Under the pieces are notes generated by a model. It made no database searches. It saw only the letters and a program-made list of their open reading frames with translations, and was not told the DNA's origin. From an uncultured Clostridia bacterium (lineage in GTDB: Bacteria; Bacillota; Clostridia; TANB77; CAG-508): a DNA stretch of 64,000 nucleotides. The stretch's first letter is position 1. Every line of letters starts with the position of its first letter. Positions 25,382 to 34,985 of the stretch are shown here, in pieces. Location: contig CAKPHG010000002.1 of NCBI GenBank assembly GCA_934157035.1, positions 248,001-312,000 on the forward strand, in the 5' to 3' direction. The translations under genes and the position numbers were made by a program.

Positions 25382-25915
25382 ATGAAAAAAACACTAGCAA
25401 TAGTAATACTAATAGTAACATTTTTAATATTATACTTTCTTCAAGCTAATTTTTTTAGTTGGTTCACAATAGCAGGAATAAAACCAAACTTATTCATAAT
25501 ATTTACACTATTTATAAGTTTATATGGTGGTTATAAAATAGGAATACCATTTGGAATATTGTCTGGTTTATTCTTGGATATAATAATAGGTAAAAATCTT
25601 GGACAAACAGCATTAATGCTTAGCATAGTAGGAGTTATAGGAGCATACCTTGAAAAGAATTTCTCTAAAGAAAGCAAAATGACAATCCTACTAATGGTAA
25701 TAGGAACAACAATAATATATGAAACAGGATTGTATATACTTCAAATTATAAAATTATCAATAAATGTAGAAATAAGCCAATTTATATATACATTATTAAT
25801 AGAAGTAATATACAACATAATACTAACAATAATACTATATCCAATAATTCAAAAATATGGATATAAATTAGAACACACATTTAAAGAGCAAAAAATATTA
25901 ACAAGATATTTTTAA
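25382..25915 (+). CDS. mreD: Rod-shape-determining protein MreD
   Basis: A 177-residue integral membrane protein with about five or six helices, consistent with MreD, the third scaffold component of the elongasome. Conserved features are I-K-P-N-L-F near residue 38 and S-G-L-F-L-D-I-I near 61. AGGAAGG precedes the ATG. It lies between mreC (16 bp) and PBP2 (22 bp), which makes the assignment safe despite weak family conservation. Confidence 0.9.
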   Translation: MKKTLAIVILIVTFLILYFLQANFFSWFTIAGIKPNLFIIFTLFISLYGGYKIGIPFGILSGLFLDIIIGKNLGQTALMLSIVGVIGAYLEKNFSKESKMTILLMVIGTTIIYETGLYILQIIKLSINVEISQFIYTLLIEVIYNIILTIILYPIIQKYGYKLEHTFKEQKILTRYF

Positions 25916-25937
25916 AGAAAAGGAGGTAACAATATAA

Positions 25938-28052
25938 ATGAATGAACCAAAAGATAGAAATGTAAAGCTAAGATATAATATTGTTACAGCCTTTATTTAT
26001 ATAATAGGAATAATACTTTTAATACGATTGTTTAACTTGCAAATAATACATGGAGAAGAGTATAGAGAAGAGTCAAATACCAGACTAACAAGAGAAAGTG
26101 TATTAGAAGCAGCAAGAGGAAATATTTCGGACAGCACAGGAAATAAACTTGCAACAACAAAATTAGGCTATAGTTTAGAGTTATATAGAACTAAAATAGA
26201 TACACAAGAATTAAATAATACACTATTAAGAATTGTGAAAATACTTGAAAATAACAATGACTCATACATAGACACATTTCCAATAAAAATAGAACCATTT
26301 GAATTTACAATAGGAGAAGAAGCACAAATAAAATGGAAAGAAAAAAATAAAATAGATAAAAATAAAACAGCAGAAGAATGTTTTTATATATTTAAAGAAA
26401 AATACAAAATAGAAAATGAGGATATTAAAGAAACAAGAAAAATAATGACATTAAGATATTTAGTAGCACAAAATGGATATAGTAGCATAAGATCAGTAGA
26501 ACTTGCAACAGATATTTCAAGCTTAAGCTTAGCACAACTAAATGAACAAAGTTCAGAATTTCCAGGAGTAAATGTAAAAACAAAAGCAATAAGAAGTTAT
26601 CCATCAGGTACATTGGCATCACACATACTAGGATATACAAGCAGTATAAACCAAGACGAACTAGAAGGAAAAGAAGATAGATATAGTCAAAGTGATATAA
26701 TAGGAAAAACAGGAATTGAATATATAATGGAAGACTATCTTAAAGGAAAGAATGGTGTAAAACAAATATACATGTCAATAGATGGAACAATAACAGGAGA
26801 AGATGTTGCAAAAGAAGCAACTGCAGGTTCAGATGTAATATTAACAATAGATGCAAATTTACAACAAGTAATGCAGGATACATTAAAAAATAGTATAGAA
26901 AGTATACAAAATAGTGAAAAAGTTAAAGTAACGGGTGCATCAGCAGTAGTAATGAATGTAAACAATGGAGAAGTTCTAGCAATGGCAAGTTATCCAGACT
27001 TTAACCCACAAGACTTTGTTGGTGGAATAAGCGAAGAAAAATGGAACTATTATACTAAAGAAAGTGAGTCAGAATATGCTAAAATGCATCCTTTTGTAAA
27101 TAGAGCAATATCATCTCCATCATCACCGGGTTCAACATACAAAATGGTAACAGCACTAGCAGGTCTAGAAACAGGAAAAATAACAACAAAAGAAAAAATA
27201 AATGATGTGGGAATATATAAATTCGCAATAGATTACAACCCAAGATGTTGGTATAGTAGAGGACATGGATATTTAAACGTAACAGAAGCAATAGTACATT
27301 CTTGTAACTACTTTTTCTACGAAGTAGGAAATAGAGTAGGAATACAAAATTTAGCAAAATACACAAAAGCTTTAGGATTAGGTAGAAAAACACAAATAGA
27401 ACTATTGGGAGAAGAAGCGGGACATGTAGCAAGTCCAGAAACTTCAAAAAGCTTAGGGCAAGAGTGGAATGGAGGAGACGTATTATCTGCAGCAATAGGA
27501 CAAGGAAACAACAGCTTTACAACAATTCAAATGGCAAAATATACAAGTATGTTGGCAAACAAAGGAAAAGATATAGATGTAACAATAGTAAAATCAGTAA
27601 TTGATGTAAATGGAAATGAAATAGATAAAGAAGAAGTAAAAAAATATATAAACGAAAGAATTGGAATAAAAGAAGAACAAACAGAAAAATTGGAATTTAA
27701 AGAAGAAAATTTAGATGCAATACTAAAAGGAATGAAAGGTGTTACAACAGAATCTGGAGGAACAGCGCAATCAATATTTAGAAATTTCAACATAGAAGTA
27801 GGAGGAAAAACTGGATCAGCTCAAACAGGTAGAACAGATGAAAATGGTAAAAAAATAACAAATGCATGGTTTGTAGGATTTGCACCATTTGACAGCCCAG
27901 AAATAGCAATAGTTGTAATGATAGAAAATGGTCAACATGGTAGTGAAGCAGCTGTACCAGCAAGAGATATAATAGCAGAATACTTTGGAATGAATGCAAA
28001 CAGAGTAACAGAAGATATGACAGCAATTCCAACAATACAAATACAAAATTAA
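25938..28052 (+). CDS. mrdA: Penicillin-binding protein 2 (class B transpeptidase)
   Basis: A 704-residue class B PBP. A single N-terminal membrane helix lies at about 13-35, the PBP dimer (pedestal) domain at about 50-300 and the transpeptidase domain from about 330. Active-site motifs are S399-T-Y-K402, S455-C-N457 and K624-T-G626. It cross-links stem peptides during sidewall elongation, with RodA, which is not in this window. AGGAGG precedes the ATG. Operon position after mreD matches PBP2 rather than PBP3. Confidence 0.93.
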   Translation: MNEPKDRNVKLRYNIVTAFIYIIGIILLIRLFNLQIIHGEEYREESNTRLTRESVLEAARGNISDSTGNKLATTKLGYSLELYRTKIDTQELNNTLLRIVKILENNNDSYIDTFPIKIEPFEFTIGEEAQIKWKEKNKIDKNKTAEECFYIFKEKYKIENEDIKETRKIMTLRYLVAQNGYSSIRSVELATDISSLSLAQLNEQSSEFPGVNVKTKAIRSYPSGTLASHILGYTSSINQDELEGKEDRYSQSDIIGKTGIEYIMEDYLKGKNGVKQIYMSIDGTITGEDVAKEATAGSDVILTIDANLQQVMQDTLKNSIESIQNSEKVKVTGASAVVMNVNNGEVLAMASYPDFNPQDFVGGISEEKWNYYTKESESEYAKMHPFVNRAISSPSSPGSTYKMVTALAGLETGKITTKEKINDVGIYKFAIDYNPRCWYSRGHGYLNVTEAIVHSCNYFFYEVGNRVGIQNLAKYTKALGLGRKTQIELLGEEAGHVASPETSKSLGQEWNGGDVLSAAIGQGNNSFTTIQMAKYTSMLANKGKDIDVTIVKSVIDVNGNEIDKEEVKKYINERIGIKEEQTEKLEFKEENLDAILKGMKGVTTESGGTAQSIFRNFNIEVGGKTGSAQTGRTDENGKKITNAWFVGFAPFDSPEIAIVVMIENGQHGSEAAVPARDIIAEYFGMNANRVTEDMTAIPTIQIQN

Positions 28053-28069
28053 AAAGGAGAAATGTAATT

Positions 28070-28681
28070 ATGAAAAATTGTGTTACTGTACAACTAAAAA
28101 AAGATGAGATATGGATAAAAATTGCAGAAGAAGCAGAAGAAAAACAAATAATAGAATGTCTAAATAAAAAATTAACGGACTTAAAAAAATTATATAAAGA
28201 TGATAAAACTCCTATAAAAGTTGTTGGCAAAGTATTAAAAAATAAAGAAATAGAAGAAATTCAAGAAATAATAAAAAAAGAAATAAACGTAGAAGTAGAA
28301 TTTGAAAGTCCAAAAACGCTAGGACTTCACGGAATAAAAAAAGGTTTCTACCAAGAAATAAAATCTTCAGAAACAATGTTCCATAAAGCATCATTAAGAT
28401 GTGGACAAAAAGTAGAATTTGAAGGAAGTATAGTAGTACTAGGAGACGTAAATGCAGGTGCAGAGGTTATAGCAGAAGAAAATGTAATAGTATTAGGAGA
28501 AATAAGAGGGTTAGCACATGCTGGAGCAAAAGGAAATAGAGAAGCAATAATAGCAGCAAATAAAATAGATTGCCCACAAATACGTATAGCAGATAAAATA
28601 AAAGAATTTGAAAAAGAAGAAACCGAAACAGTAAAAAAATATGCATATATAAGTGAAAAAGATGAAATAGAAGTAGAATAA
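28070..28681 (+). CDS. minC: Septum-site-determining protein MinC
   Basis: A 203-residue inhibitor of FtsZ ring formation. The N-terminal domain covers about 1-95. The C-terminal beta-helix (about 105-185) has the strongly conserved GDVNAGAEVIAEENVIVLGE stretch, then R-G-L-A-H-A-G-A-K-G-N. AAGGAG precedes the ATG, 17 bp after PBP2. minD and minE, which usually follow, are missing here: a strong terminator ends the operon directly after minC. A short charged tail extends the C-terminus. Confidence 0.93.
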   Translation: MKNCVTVQLKKDEIWIKIAEEAEEKQIIECLNKKLTDLKKLYKDDKTPIKVVGKVLKNKEIEEIQEIIKKEINVEVEFESPKTLGLHGIKKGFYQEIKSSETMFHKASLRCGQKVEFEGSIVVLGDVNAGAEVIAEENVIVLGEIRGLAHAGAKGNREAIIAANKIDCPQIRIADKIKEFEKEETETVKKYAYISEKDEIEVE

Positions 28682-28723
28682 AATATGATGCATTGAGAAA
28701 AAACTCAATGCATCATATTTTTG
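28681..28723 (+). terminator. Terminator of the mre-PBP2-minC operon
   Basis: A perfect 17-bp stem (28681-28697 with 28704-28720) with a six-base A loop, followed by TTT. The stem core is ATGATGCATTGAG. Confidence 0.9.
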
Positions 28724-28771
28724 CTTTTAACCAATAAAGTAAAAATTATAAAAAGACTAATGAAATTATAA

Positions 28772-28799
28772 AAAATTCCGGAAAAATCCGGAATTTTTA
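28772..28799. terminator. Terminator downstream of the 28.8-kb minus-strand pair
   Basis: AAAAATTCCGG pairs with CCGGAATTTTT around a short A/T loop. It lies 10 bp beyond the stop of the minus-strand gene. Confidence 0.8.
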
Positions 28800-28809
28800 T
28801 TTTTAATCC

Positions 28810-29187
28810 TTAACTAAAAAGAAGCAAAAGAAGAGCAATATATAAATAGGTGTCCTTTACATCCTCTTTATAAAGAAAGAAAAGCAAAGTCAAAATAAGA
28901 ATATCATCTGAAGCAAGCTTCAAACCAAAGAAATCAAAAAAATCTTCTTTATATTCATCAGTATTACTAAAATCTATATTATTTGAACAAGAAAAATTTT
29001 CTTGCTTGTTATTTTTAAAATTATTAAAATTTTGTGTATTAGAGTGATTAAAATTACTAGGGGAATAAGGTGTTTGATAATTTTTTGCGTCATTTAAATT
29101 ATCTTTATGTAAATTGTTACGGTAAGGTGGGTAAGGCATATAAGGTCTAAATCTATTAAAACCAAAAGGTGGGTAAAAAGGCATCAT
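28810..29187 (-). CDS. Unknown protein, Pro/Tyr-rich head and hydrophobic tail
   Basis: A 125-residue protein in three parts. Residues 1-25 are rich in Pro, Tyr, Phe and Arg. Residues 26-80 are Asn-rich and low in complexity. The last 40 residues hold D-D-I-L-I-L-T-L-L-F-F-L-Y, then two acidic residues and a second run of Leu, so possibly two short membrane or amphipathic helices. I recall similar Leu-rich ends in uncharacterised proteins of spore-forming Clostridia, but no function. ATG overlaps the previous stop by four bases (ATGA), so translation is coupled to the 29184 gene. Confidence 0.7.
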   Translation of the reverse strand: MMPFYPPFGFNRFRPYMPYPPYRNNLHKDNLNDAKNYQTPYSPSNFNHSNTQNFNNFKNNKQENFSCSNNIDFSNTDEYKEDFFDFFGLKLASDDILILTLLFFLYKEDVKDTYLYIALLLLLFS

Positions 29188-29516
29188 TTCTTACTCTCAC
29201 CACCGTTTTCTTTAAAACTTTCCATTATAGACCCCATATTAAAAAGCTGAATATATTGGTCAACTTTTTGTTTTCGTGAAGGTTTTAAGTATGGCTTTAA
29301 AGAAAGCAATAAATTAGATCGTGGATCATTTTTATTATTATTCATCTTCTCCATAACTTGTTTCACTTTAAAAATAGTATTCATATCTATGTTAGAAAAT
29401 GGATTATTAGCATTATTACTGTTTTCGGAAAAGCTATCAAACTCACTGTTTGAGCTATTAAAAGAAGATGTAAATTCTTCAAAATTTGGAAAAGATGAAT
29501 TAACATTATTATTCAT
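29184..29516 (-). CDS. Unknown protein with DPRSNLLLSLKPYL motif
   Basis: A 110-residue protein. The first half is Asn/Ser/Phe-rich and probably disordered. The second half (about 48-100) is helical, with the motif D-P-R-S-N-L-L-L-S-L-K-P-Y-L followed by basic residues and a V-D-Q-Y-I-Q-L-F helix, a pattern found in uncharacterised Firmicute proteins, some linked with sporulation. ATG at 29516 is chosen because GAGGTG is seven bases upstream; a TTG at 29522 is closer to the site. It is co-translated with the next gene. Confidence 0.7.
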   Translation of the reverse strand: MNNNVNSSFPNFEEFTSSFNSSNSEFDSFSENSNNANNPFSNIDMNTIFKVKQVMEKMNNNKNDPRSNLLLSLKPYLKPSRKQKVDQYIQLFNMGSIMESFKENGGESKK

Positions 29517-29829
29517 TAACAATCACCTCGTATAACTAATAATATGCAAAAGTTAAAAATATGTGATAATTTTTGTTAAAAACATTATTAAATATTACAC
29601 TATTAATAAAAATGTAATATTGTAATAAAAATTTAATATAAAAACTGTAAAAGTAGCTTCCGTAAAGGGAAAAACAATAATTTAAGAGTACTATAATTTA
29701 CTACTATTGAAAAGGTAAAAAATATATGTAAAAATATATATAAATACATAATAAGGAGTTATTATGTCTAATCGTATCGAAAAAGGACGAATAATATACA
29801 TAAAAAGTTTAAAAAAACATCAAAATCCG
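29517..29829. other. Intergenic region upstream of the surface-protein operon
   Basis: A very AT-rich divergent region. It should hold the promoter of the minus-strand pair, but no convincing pair of hexamers is seen. A small hairpin TTCC-GTAAA-GGGAA lies at about 29659. A possible 41-codon ORF at 29764-29889 has a good AAGGAG site but contains the operon promoter, so I do not call it a gene. Confidence 0.4.
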
Positions 29830-29858
29830 TTGAAAAATACTCTAAAAAGAGGTATAAT
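29830..29858 (+). promoter_or_regulatory. Sigma-A promoter of the surface-protein operon
   Basis: TTGAAA (29830-29835), 17 bp, TATAAT (29853-29858), leaving a leader of about 65 nt before the ATG. Confidence 0.8.
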
Positions 29859-29930
29859 AAGATATGACGGGAAAATGCGTTTTACATAATGTTTAAAATA
29901 ATAAAATATAAATTTTAGGAGGAAAATTCT

Positions 29931-32900
29931 ATGAACAAAAAGGGAGCTAAAATTATAGCAAGCATGCTAGTTTTCATCATAATGTTCAGCTATATGAGCA
30001 TTGTTGGAGAAGTATTTGCAAGTCAAAGTACAACATTAAGCAATACTTTAAGCTTTGAAGCATACTTCAAAGATGGTGAAGAACAAAAAACAGCAATAAT
30101 TAAAAATATAGGAGAAGAAAACTATTTATACTTAGATGTAAATATGCCAATAGATATGAGTGGACAACATATTGAAGGCTATGAGTATCCAGTAGATGGT
30201 TATTTTAAAGATGGAACAATTACAATAGATAATCCAAACTTTACAATAGACCAAAACTATAAAAATGATGCTATAGCAAAAATAGAAGGAAACACTATAA
30301 CACTTAACAAAATAGATAAAGCTGTTGTAGAACTTGTAGTACCAATTACATTCGAGTATAAAGAACAAGTTTCTATAAACGATATATGCAAAGAAACAAA
30401 AATAACTTTATCTGGTACACATGTAAACAAAAGTGGTAAAGAAAAGAAAATAAATGCAGGAAATACTGTAAAATTAGCTTGGACATCAGCTGAAAGAAAA
30501 GCTATGCTAGATGTAGACGTAGCAAAATTTATTCAATATGAAAACAGCGAATATACTATAAAAGCTGAAGAAAGCTCAGTATTAAATAGCACTGCAAATA
30601 ATGTAGCAATACTACAATTAAAAGTTAACTCTTCATTAACAGATAATAGTTTACCTGTAAAAGAAGAAAATATAGAAATTTCCTTACCAACTATAGATAA
30701 TAAAAAGCCAGAAGAAGTACGAGTTATATCAACAAGTACAAAAATGATAAATGGCAATGAACAAGGTTCAAACTTTACAAAAGACAATTATACGTTTAAC
30801 CAAACAACAAATAAATTAATAATAAACGTAAAAAATATACCAAATACAGAAGGAAAAATAGCTTGGAAAAAAGATGCACAAGACGAATACATAGTTACAC
30901 TTATTTATACAGGAGTAGCTAAATTAGCAGAAGAACAAGCATATAAAATAACATACTCTGCAAATTCAACATTAACATTAATGGCAACAGACACAGCAGA
31001 TGCACATTCAACAAAACATATAGAAAAAACAGGAGTAACATTAGCTGGTATAGACAAAACATTAGTAGATTTTGAAATACAAGCAACAGAAACAATAAGC
31101 AAAGCACAAATGTATGCAAACAATGTATCTACAAACAAACAAGAAATTAATTACGAAGAAAAAATAACAGCAAATATTGCAATGTATGAATTTGTAGAAA
31201 AAATAACAGTAAACCAAAAAGACGAATACTTTACAGATGCAAATGGAACAAAATTAACTTCAGCATTAGGAAACAATACATATATAAAAGAAATAACAAT
31301 AGAAAAAGCAAACTTTGACAAAATACTTGGAACAGAAGGAACTATAAAAGTATATAGTGGCTCAACATTAATAGCTACAATAAACAAAGATACACAAGCA
31401 GATAAAGAAGGAAATTTAGTAGCAAATATTGCAGATGCAAATATAAGCAGTGTAAAAGTAGAAACAAGTTCACCAGTAGCATCTGGAAAATTAGAAATAA
31501 AATTAAATAAAGCAATAAAAGCAGATGTAGCATACACACCAGCACAAATAGAAAAATTTGCAAAAATGGAATTAAATACTACATTAGAAGCAATAAACGA
31601 AAAAACAACATTAGTATCAAAAGATATTAAAAATGAAATAAGCTTAAGCAATCCAGAAACAAAAGCAGAACTTGTAATAGACACAAACAACTTATCTACA
31701 ATAGTAGAAAATAAAGATGTAAAAATAAAAGCAATATTAAATACAGACACTTTAGATTGCAAACTATATAAAAACCCAACATTAAAAATAACATTACCTA
31801 AATATATAGAAAGCATAAATATTAAAAATATAGAACCATTATTTGAAACAGAAGAAACAAAATTAAGCATAAAAAGTAATAGAATAATAGCAAATGCAGA
31901 CGGAACAAAAACAATAGAAATAGTATTAGAAGGAACACAAACAGGTTATACTTTAGGTTCAGTATCTAAAGGATTAAATGTAGTAATAACTTCAGACATT
32001 ACAGTAAATAAATTTACACCAAATAGAGAAGAAAATGTAACAATGGACTACACAAACAACTTTACAGGAGCAGAAGAAAAACAAGTAATAGCAAAAGTAA
32101 AATTTGTAGCTCCAACAGGAATAGTTACATTAACTTCAATTTCAAATTACAAAGATAATGCCGAAACATTAACAGCAATAAGTGGAACAGAACAAATGGC
32201 AGTTATAAACACAGGTGCAGAATCAAGAAAAGCAAAATTAGAAATGAATGTAATAAATAACTATACAAACACAATAGACAGTGTAGTAGTATTAGGAAGA
32301 ACATTCTTTAAAGGAAACACAGCAGTAAATACTGGAATAGCTCTAGGATCTACTGTGGATATGCCTTTAGCTTCACAAATTTCAGTAGGAAATGTAGAAG
32401 CTTCTAAAGTAAAAATATATTATTCAGAAAATGCAAATGCAACAAAAGACTTAAGTAATACAGCAAATGCATGGACACAAACACCTGCAAATTTAGCAAA
32501 TGTTAAATCTTATTTAATAGTAGTAGAAAATACAACATTAAATACAGGTGATGGAATATCATTTAATTATGAAGTAACAATACCAGAAAACTTACAATAT
32601 AACCAAACAGCATACCAAGACTATGTAGCATACTTTAACAACAATTTACCTTCAGGAAAAGTAGAAGATAAAGTAGTTTCTACAAAGTTAGGTATAACAA
32701 CAGGTAGAGGACCAGTTCTAGAAGCAAGTTTAACTTCAGATACAGCAGAAAATGTAGAAGTACAAACTGGAGAAATTATTAAATATACATTAACAGTTAA
32801 AAACACAGGAACAGAACCAGCAGAAAATGTAGAAGCAACAATAAATGTTCCAGAAGGACTAAAATACCAAGAATTAGATAAAAATGAAGATGGTAAAACA

Positions 32901-34964
32901 ATATATGCAACTAAAGCAATAGGAAAAGCTGATTATAAAATAAATTTAGGAACAATAAACAATGGCGAAAAAATTGAAAAAGAAATAGTGATGGAAGTTG
33001 CTACAATAAAAGAAGATTCTAAAATAGTAGAAACAGGTGTTACAATAAATTCAAATTCAATAAAATTAGAAGTAAATAAATTAAAAAATACAATAGTAAA
33101 AAAATATTTTGAAATAACAGTAAGTGACAATACCGATAAATCAGTTTTAAAAGAAAACGATACATATAAATATAGTATAGTAGTTCATACAGATCTTTTA
33201 GTAGACAAAATAGAAAATGTAGTTCTAGAAACACAAATACCTGAAGAATTAGATTATAAAGGATTAACAATATTAAAAGATGGAAATATAGATATATCAA
33301 AAGATATAAAATATAATTACGACAAAAAAACAAGAAAACTAACTATAGAGATTGGAACTTTAACCCAAAATGAATATAGAACAATAGATGTAGAAGTTGG
33401 GGTAAATAAATTACCAGATGGAGTATATGATAGAGAAGTAAAATTAGTTGTAAAAGCTTCTGGAAATAATGTAAGAACAAGTACTGTTAATGCTGAACAA
33501 GTAAATGTATCAAAAGTTGGATTAAAAATTACAGGAACAAGTACAATTACAGAAAATACAGAAATTACAGCTCTTGAGGATTATAAATATGTATATACAA
33601 TAGAAAATTTAAGCAACATAGATTTAAGTAATGTTAAAGTAAAAGACATATTACCAAAAGAATTAAAATATAAAAATATGGTAGTTACATATCAAGATGG
33701 TTATACTACAACAATACTGGATGAAGATTCAGAAGGAAATCCAATGGCTATTATAAACATTAAAGGTAAACAAAAAGTTACAATAGAGGTAAATGTTATA
33801 GCAGATGCGATAGAACAAGATACTAAAGTAACAAACTATGCAATAGTAAGTTGCGATGGAATGGAAGATGTAAAATCAAATAGCATTTCACATACAGTTA
33901 AGAAATATGAATCAAAACCATCAGACGAAGTAGACAAAGAAACAAAAAGAATTTCTGGACAAGTATGGGAAGACAAAAATAACGATGGTATAAAAGATGA
34001 AGACGAACCAAGAATGTCTGGAGTAGAAGTAATATTAAATGATGTATCAACAAACAAAATAGTAAGAGACGAAAATGGTGAAGTTATAAGAGTAAAAACA
34101 GCAGAAGATGGAACATATACATTTGCAAACTTACCAAAGGGAAGATATCAAGTAATATTTGCTTATGATACAGGACTATATAGTGCAACTATATACCATA
34201 AAGAAGGTGTAGATAGCACTAAAAACTCAGATGCAGTAGACTTAAAAGATATTGTATTAGAAGAACTTGGAGGAAAAGCAAGAATAATAGCTTGTACAGA
34301 AGAAATAGTAGTATCTAGCGAAAACATATACAATATAGACTTAGGTTTAGTAGAAAACAAGAAATTTGACTTAAAATTAGACAAAACAGTTTCTAAAATA
34401 ACAGTACAAGATAACAATGGAACAAAAGTATATGATTTCAAAGATACAAAACTTGCTAAAAAAGATTTAGTAGCAAAAAATGTAAGTAGTACAACAATAA
34501 TAGTAGAATACAAAATTAAAGTAACAAACGAAGGTGCAATACCTGGATATGTAAAGAAAATAGTAGATTATATGCCAAGCGACATGAAGTTTAGTTCAGA
34601 ATTAAACAGAGATTGGTATACATCTAACAACAAAGAATTATTTAACTCTAGTTTAGCAAATACAGTAATTAACCCAGGAGAAACGAAAGAAGTTACTTTA
34701 ACATTAAGTAAAAAAATGACAGAAAACAACTTAGGAATTATAAACAATACAGCAGAAATATACGAAGCATATAATGATTTAGGTTTAGAAGATATAGATT
34801 CTAAACCAGGAAACAAAATATCTACAGAAGATGATATGTCTTCAGCAGATGTAGTAATTACAGTAAAAACAGGTGAATGGTTAATGTTTACAGGTTTAAC
34901 AATAACAATAATAACAATATTAGGAGTAGGTGCCTACTTTATTAAAAAGAAAGTTTTAAATTAA
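29931..34964 (+). CDS. Giant cell-surface protein with DUF11-like and SdrD_B-like domains
   Basis: A 1677-residue exported protein. A signal peptide (about 8-32) ends near V-F-A-S. A long beta-rich stalk follows, with DUF11/CARDB-like repeats (about 930-1330; Y-T-L-T-V-K-N-T-G-T-E-P-A is characteristic). A Cna_B/SdrD_B-like fold lies at about 1340-1430, with a calcium-type D-K-N-N-D-G-I-K-D-E-D-E loop. A C-terminal membrane helix (about 1650-1671) ends K-K-K-V-L-N. No LPxTG motif is present, so it should be membrane-anchored, not sortase-linked. AGGAGG precedes the ATG. The next gene, 21 bp on, encodes a larger relative with the same ending. Confidence 0.8.
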   Translation: MNKKGAKIIASMLVFIIMFSYMSIVGEVFASQSTTLSNTLSFEAYFKDGEEQKTAIIKNIGEENYLYLDVNMPIDMSGQHIEGYEYPVDGYFKDGTITIDNPNFTIDQNYKNDAIAKIEGNTITLNKIDKAVVELVVPITFEYKEQVSINDICKETKITLSGTHVNKSGKEKKINAGNTVKLAWTSAERKAMLDVDVAKFIQYENSEYTIKAEESSVLNSTANNVAILQLKVNSSLTDNSLPVKEENIEISLPTIDNKKPEEVRVISTSTKMINGNEQGSNFTKDNYTFNQTTNKLIINVKNIPNTEGKIAWKKDAQDEYIVTLIYTGVAKLAEEQAYKITYSANSTLTLMATDTADAHSTKHIEKTGVTLAGIDKTLVDFEIQATETISKAQMYANNVSTNKQEINYEEKITANIAMYEFVEKITVNQKDEYFTDANGTKLTSALGNNTYIKEITIEKANFDKILGTEGTIKVYSGSTLIATINKDTQADKEGNLVANIADANISSVKVETSSPVASGKLEIKLNKAIKADVAYTPAQIEKFAKMELNTTLEAINEKTTLVSKDIKNEISLSNPETKAELVIDTNNLSTIVENKDVKIKAILNTDTLDCKLYKNPTLKITLPKYIESINIKNIEPLFETEETKLSIKSNRIIANADGTKTIEIVLEGTQTGYTLGSVSKGLNVVITSDITVNKFTPNREENVTMDYTNNFTGAEEKQVIAKVKFVAPTGIVTLTSISNYKDNAETLTAISGTEQMAVINTGAESRKAKLEMNVINNYTNTIDSVVVLGRTFFKGNTAVNTGIALGSTVDMPLASQISVGNVEASKVKIYYSENANATKDLSNTANAWTQTPANLANVKSYLIVVENTTLNTGDGISFNYEVTIPENLQYNQTAYQDYVAYFNNNLPSGKVEDKVVSTKLGITTGRGPVLEASLTSDTAENVEVQTGEIIKYTLTVKNTGTEPAENVEATINVPEGLKYQELDKNEDGKTIYATKAIGKADYKINLGTINNGEKIEKEIVMEVATIKEDSKIVETGVTINSNSIKLEVNKLKNTIVKKYFEITVSDNTDKSVLKENDTYKYSIVVHTDLLVDKIENVVLETQIPEELDYKGLTILKDGNIDISKDIKYNYDKKTRKLTIEIGTLTQNEYRTIDVEVGVNKLPDGVYDREVKLVVKASGNNVRTSTVNAEQVNVSKVGLKITGTSTITENTEITALEDYKYVYTIENLSNIDLSNVKVKDILPKELKYKNMVVTYQDGYTTTILDEDSEGNPMAIINIKGKQKVTIEVNVIADAIEQDTKVTNYAIVSCDGMEDVKSNSISHTVKKYESKPSDEVDKETKRISGQVWEDKNNDGIKDEDEPRMSGVEVILNDVSTNKIVRDENGEVIRVKTAEDGTYTFANLPKGRYQVIFAYDTGLYSATIYHKEGVDSTKNSDAVDLKDIVLEELGGKARIIACTEEIVVSSENIYNIDLGLVENKKFDLKLDKTVSKITVQDNNGTKVYDFKDTKLAKKDLVAKNVSSTTIIVEYKIKVTNEGAIPGYVKKIVDYMPSDMKFSSELNRDWYTSNNKELFNSSLANTVINPGETKEVTLTLSKKMTENNLGIINNTAEIYEAYNDLGLEDIDSKPGNKISTEDDMSSADVVITVKTGEWLMFTGLTITIITILGVGAYFIKKKVLN

Positions 34965-34985
34965 AGGAAGGGAGGTAAAATTTAA

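Noticed and set aside
29764..29889. A 41-codon basic ORF with a good AAGGAG site upstream of the surface-protein operon
   Set aside because: The near-consensus promoter of the operon (29830-29858) lies inside it, and the peptide has no recognisable feature. A leader or overlapping gene cannot be excluded, but evidence is too weak.
31151..31870. A 239-codon open frame on the minus strand within the first giant surface protein
   Set aside because: Same A/T-bias artefact; there is no start signal or family resemblance, and the plus frame is clearly coding.
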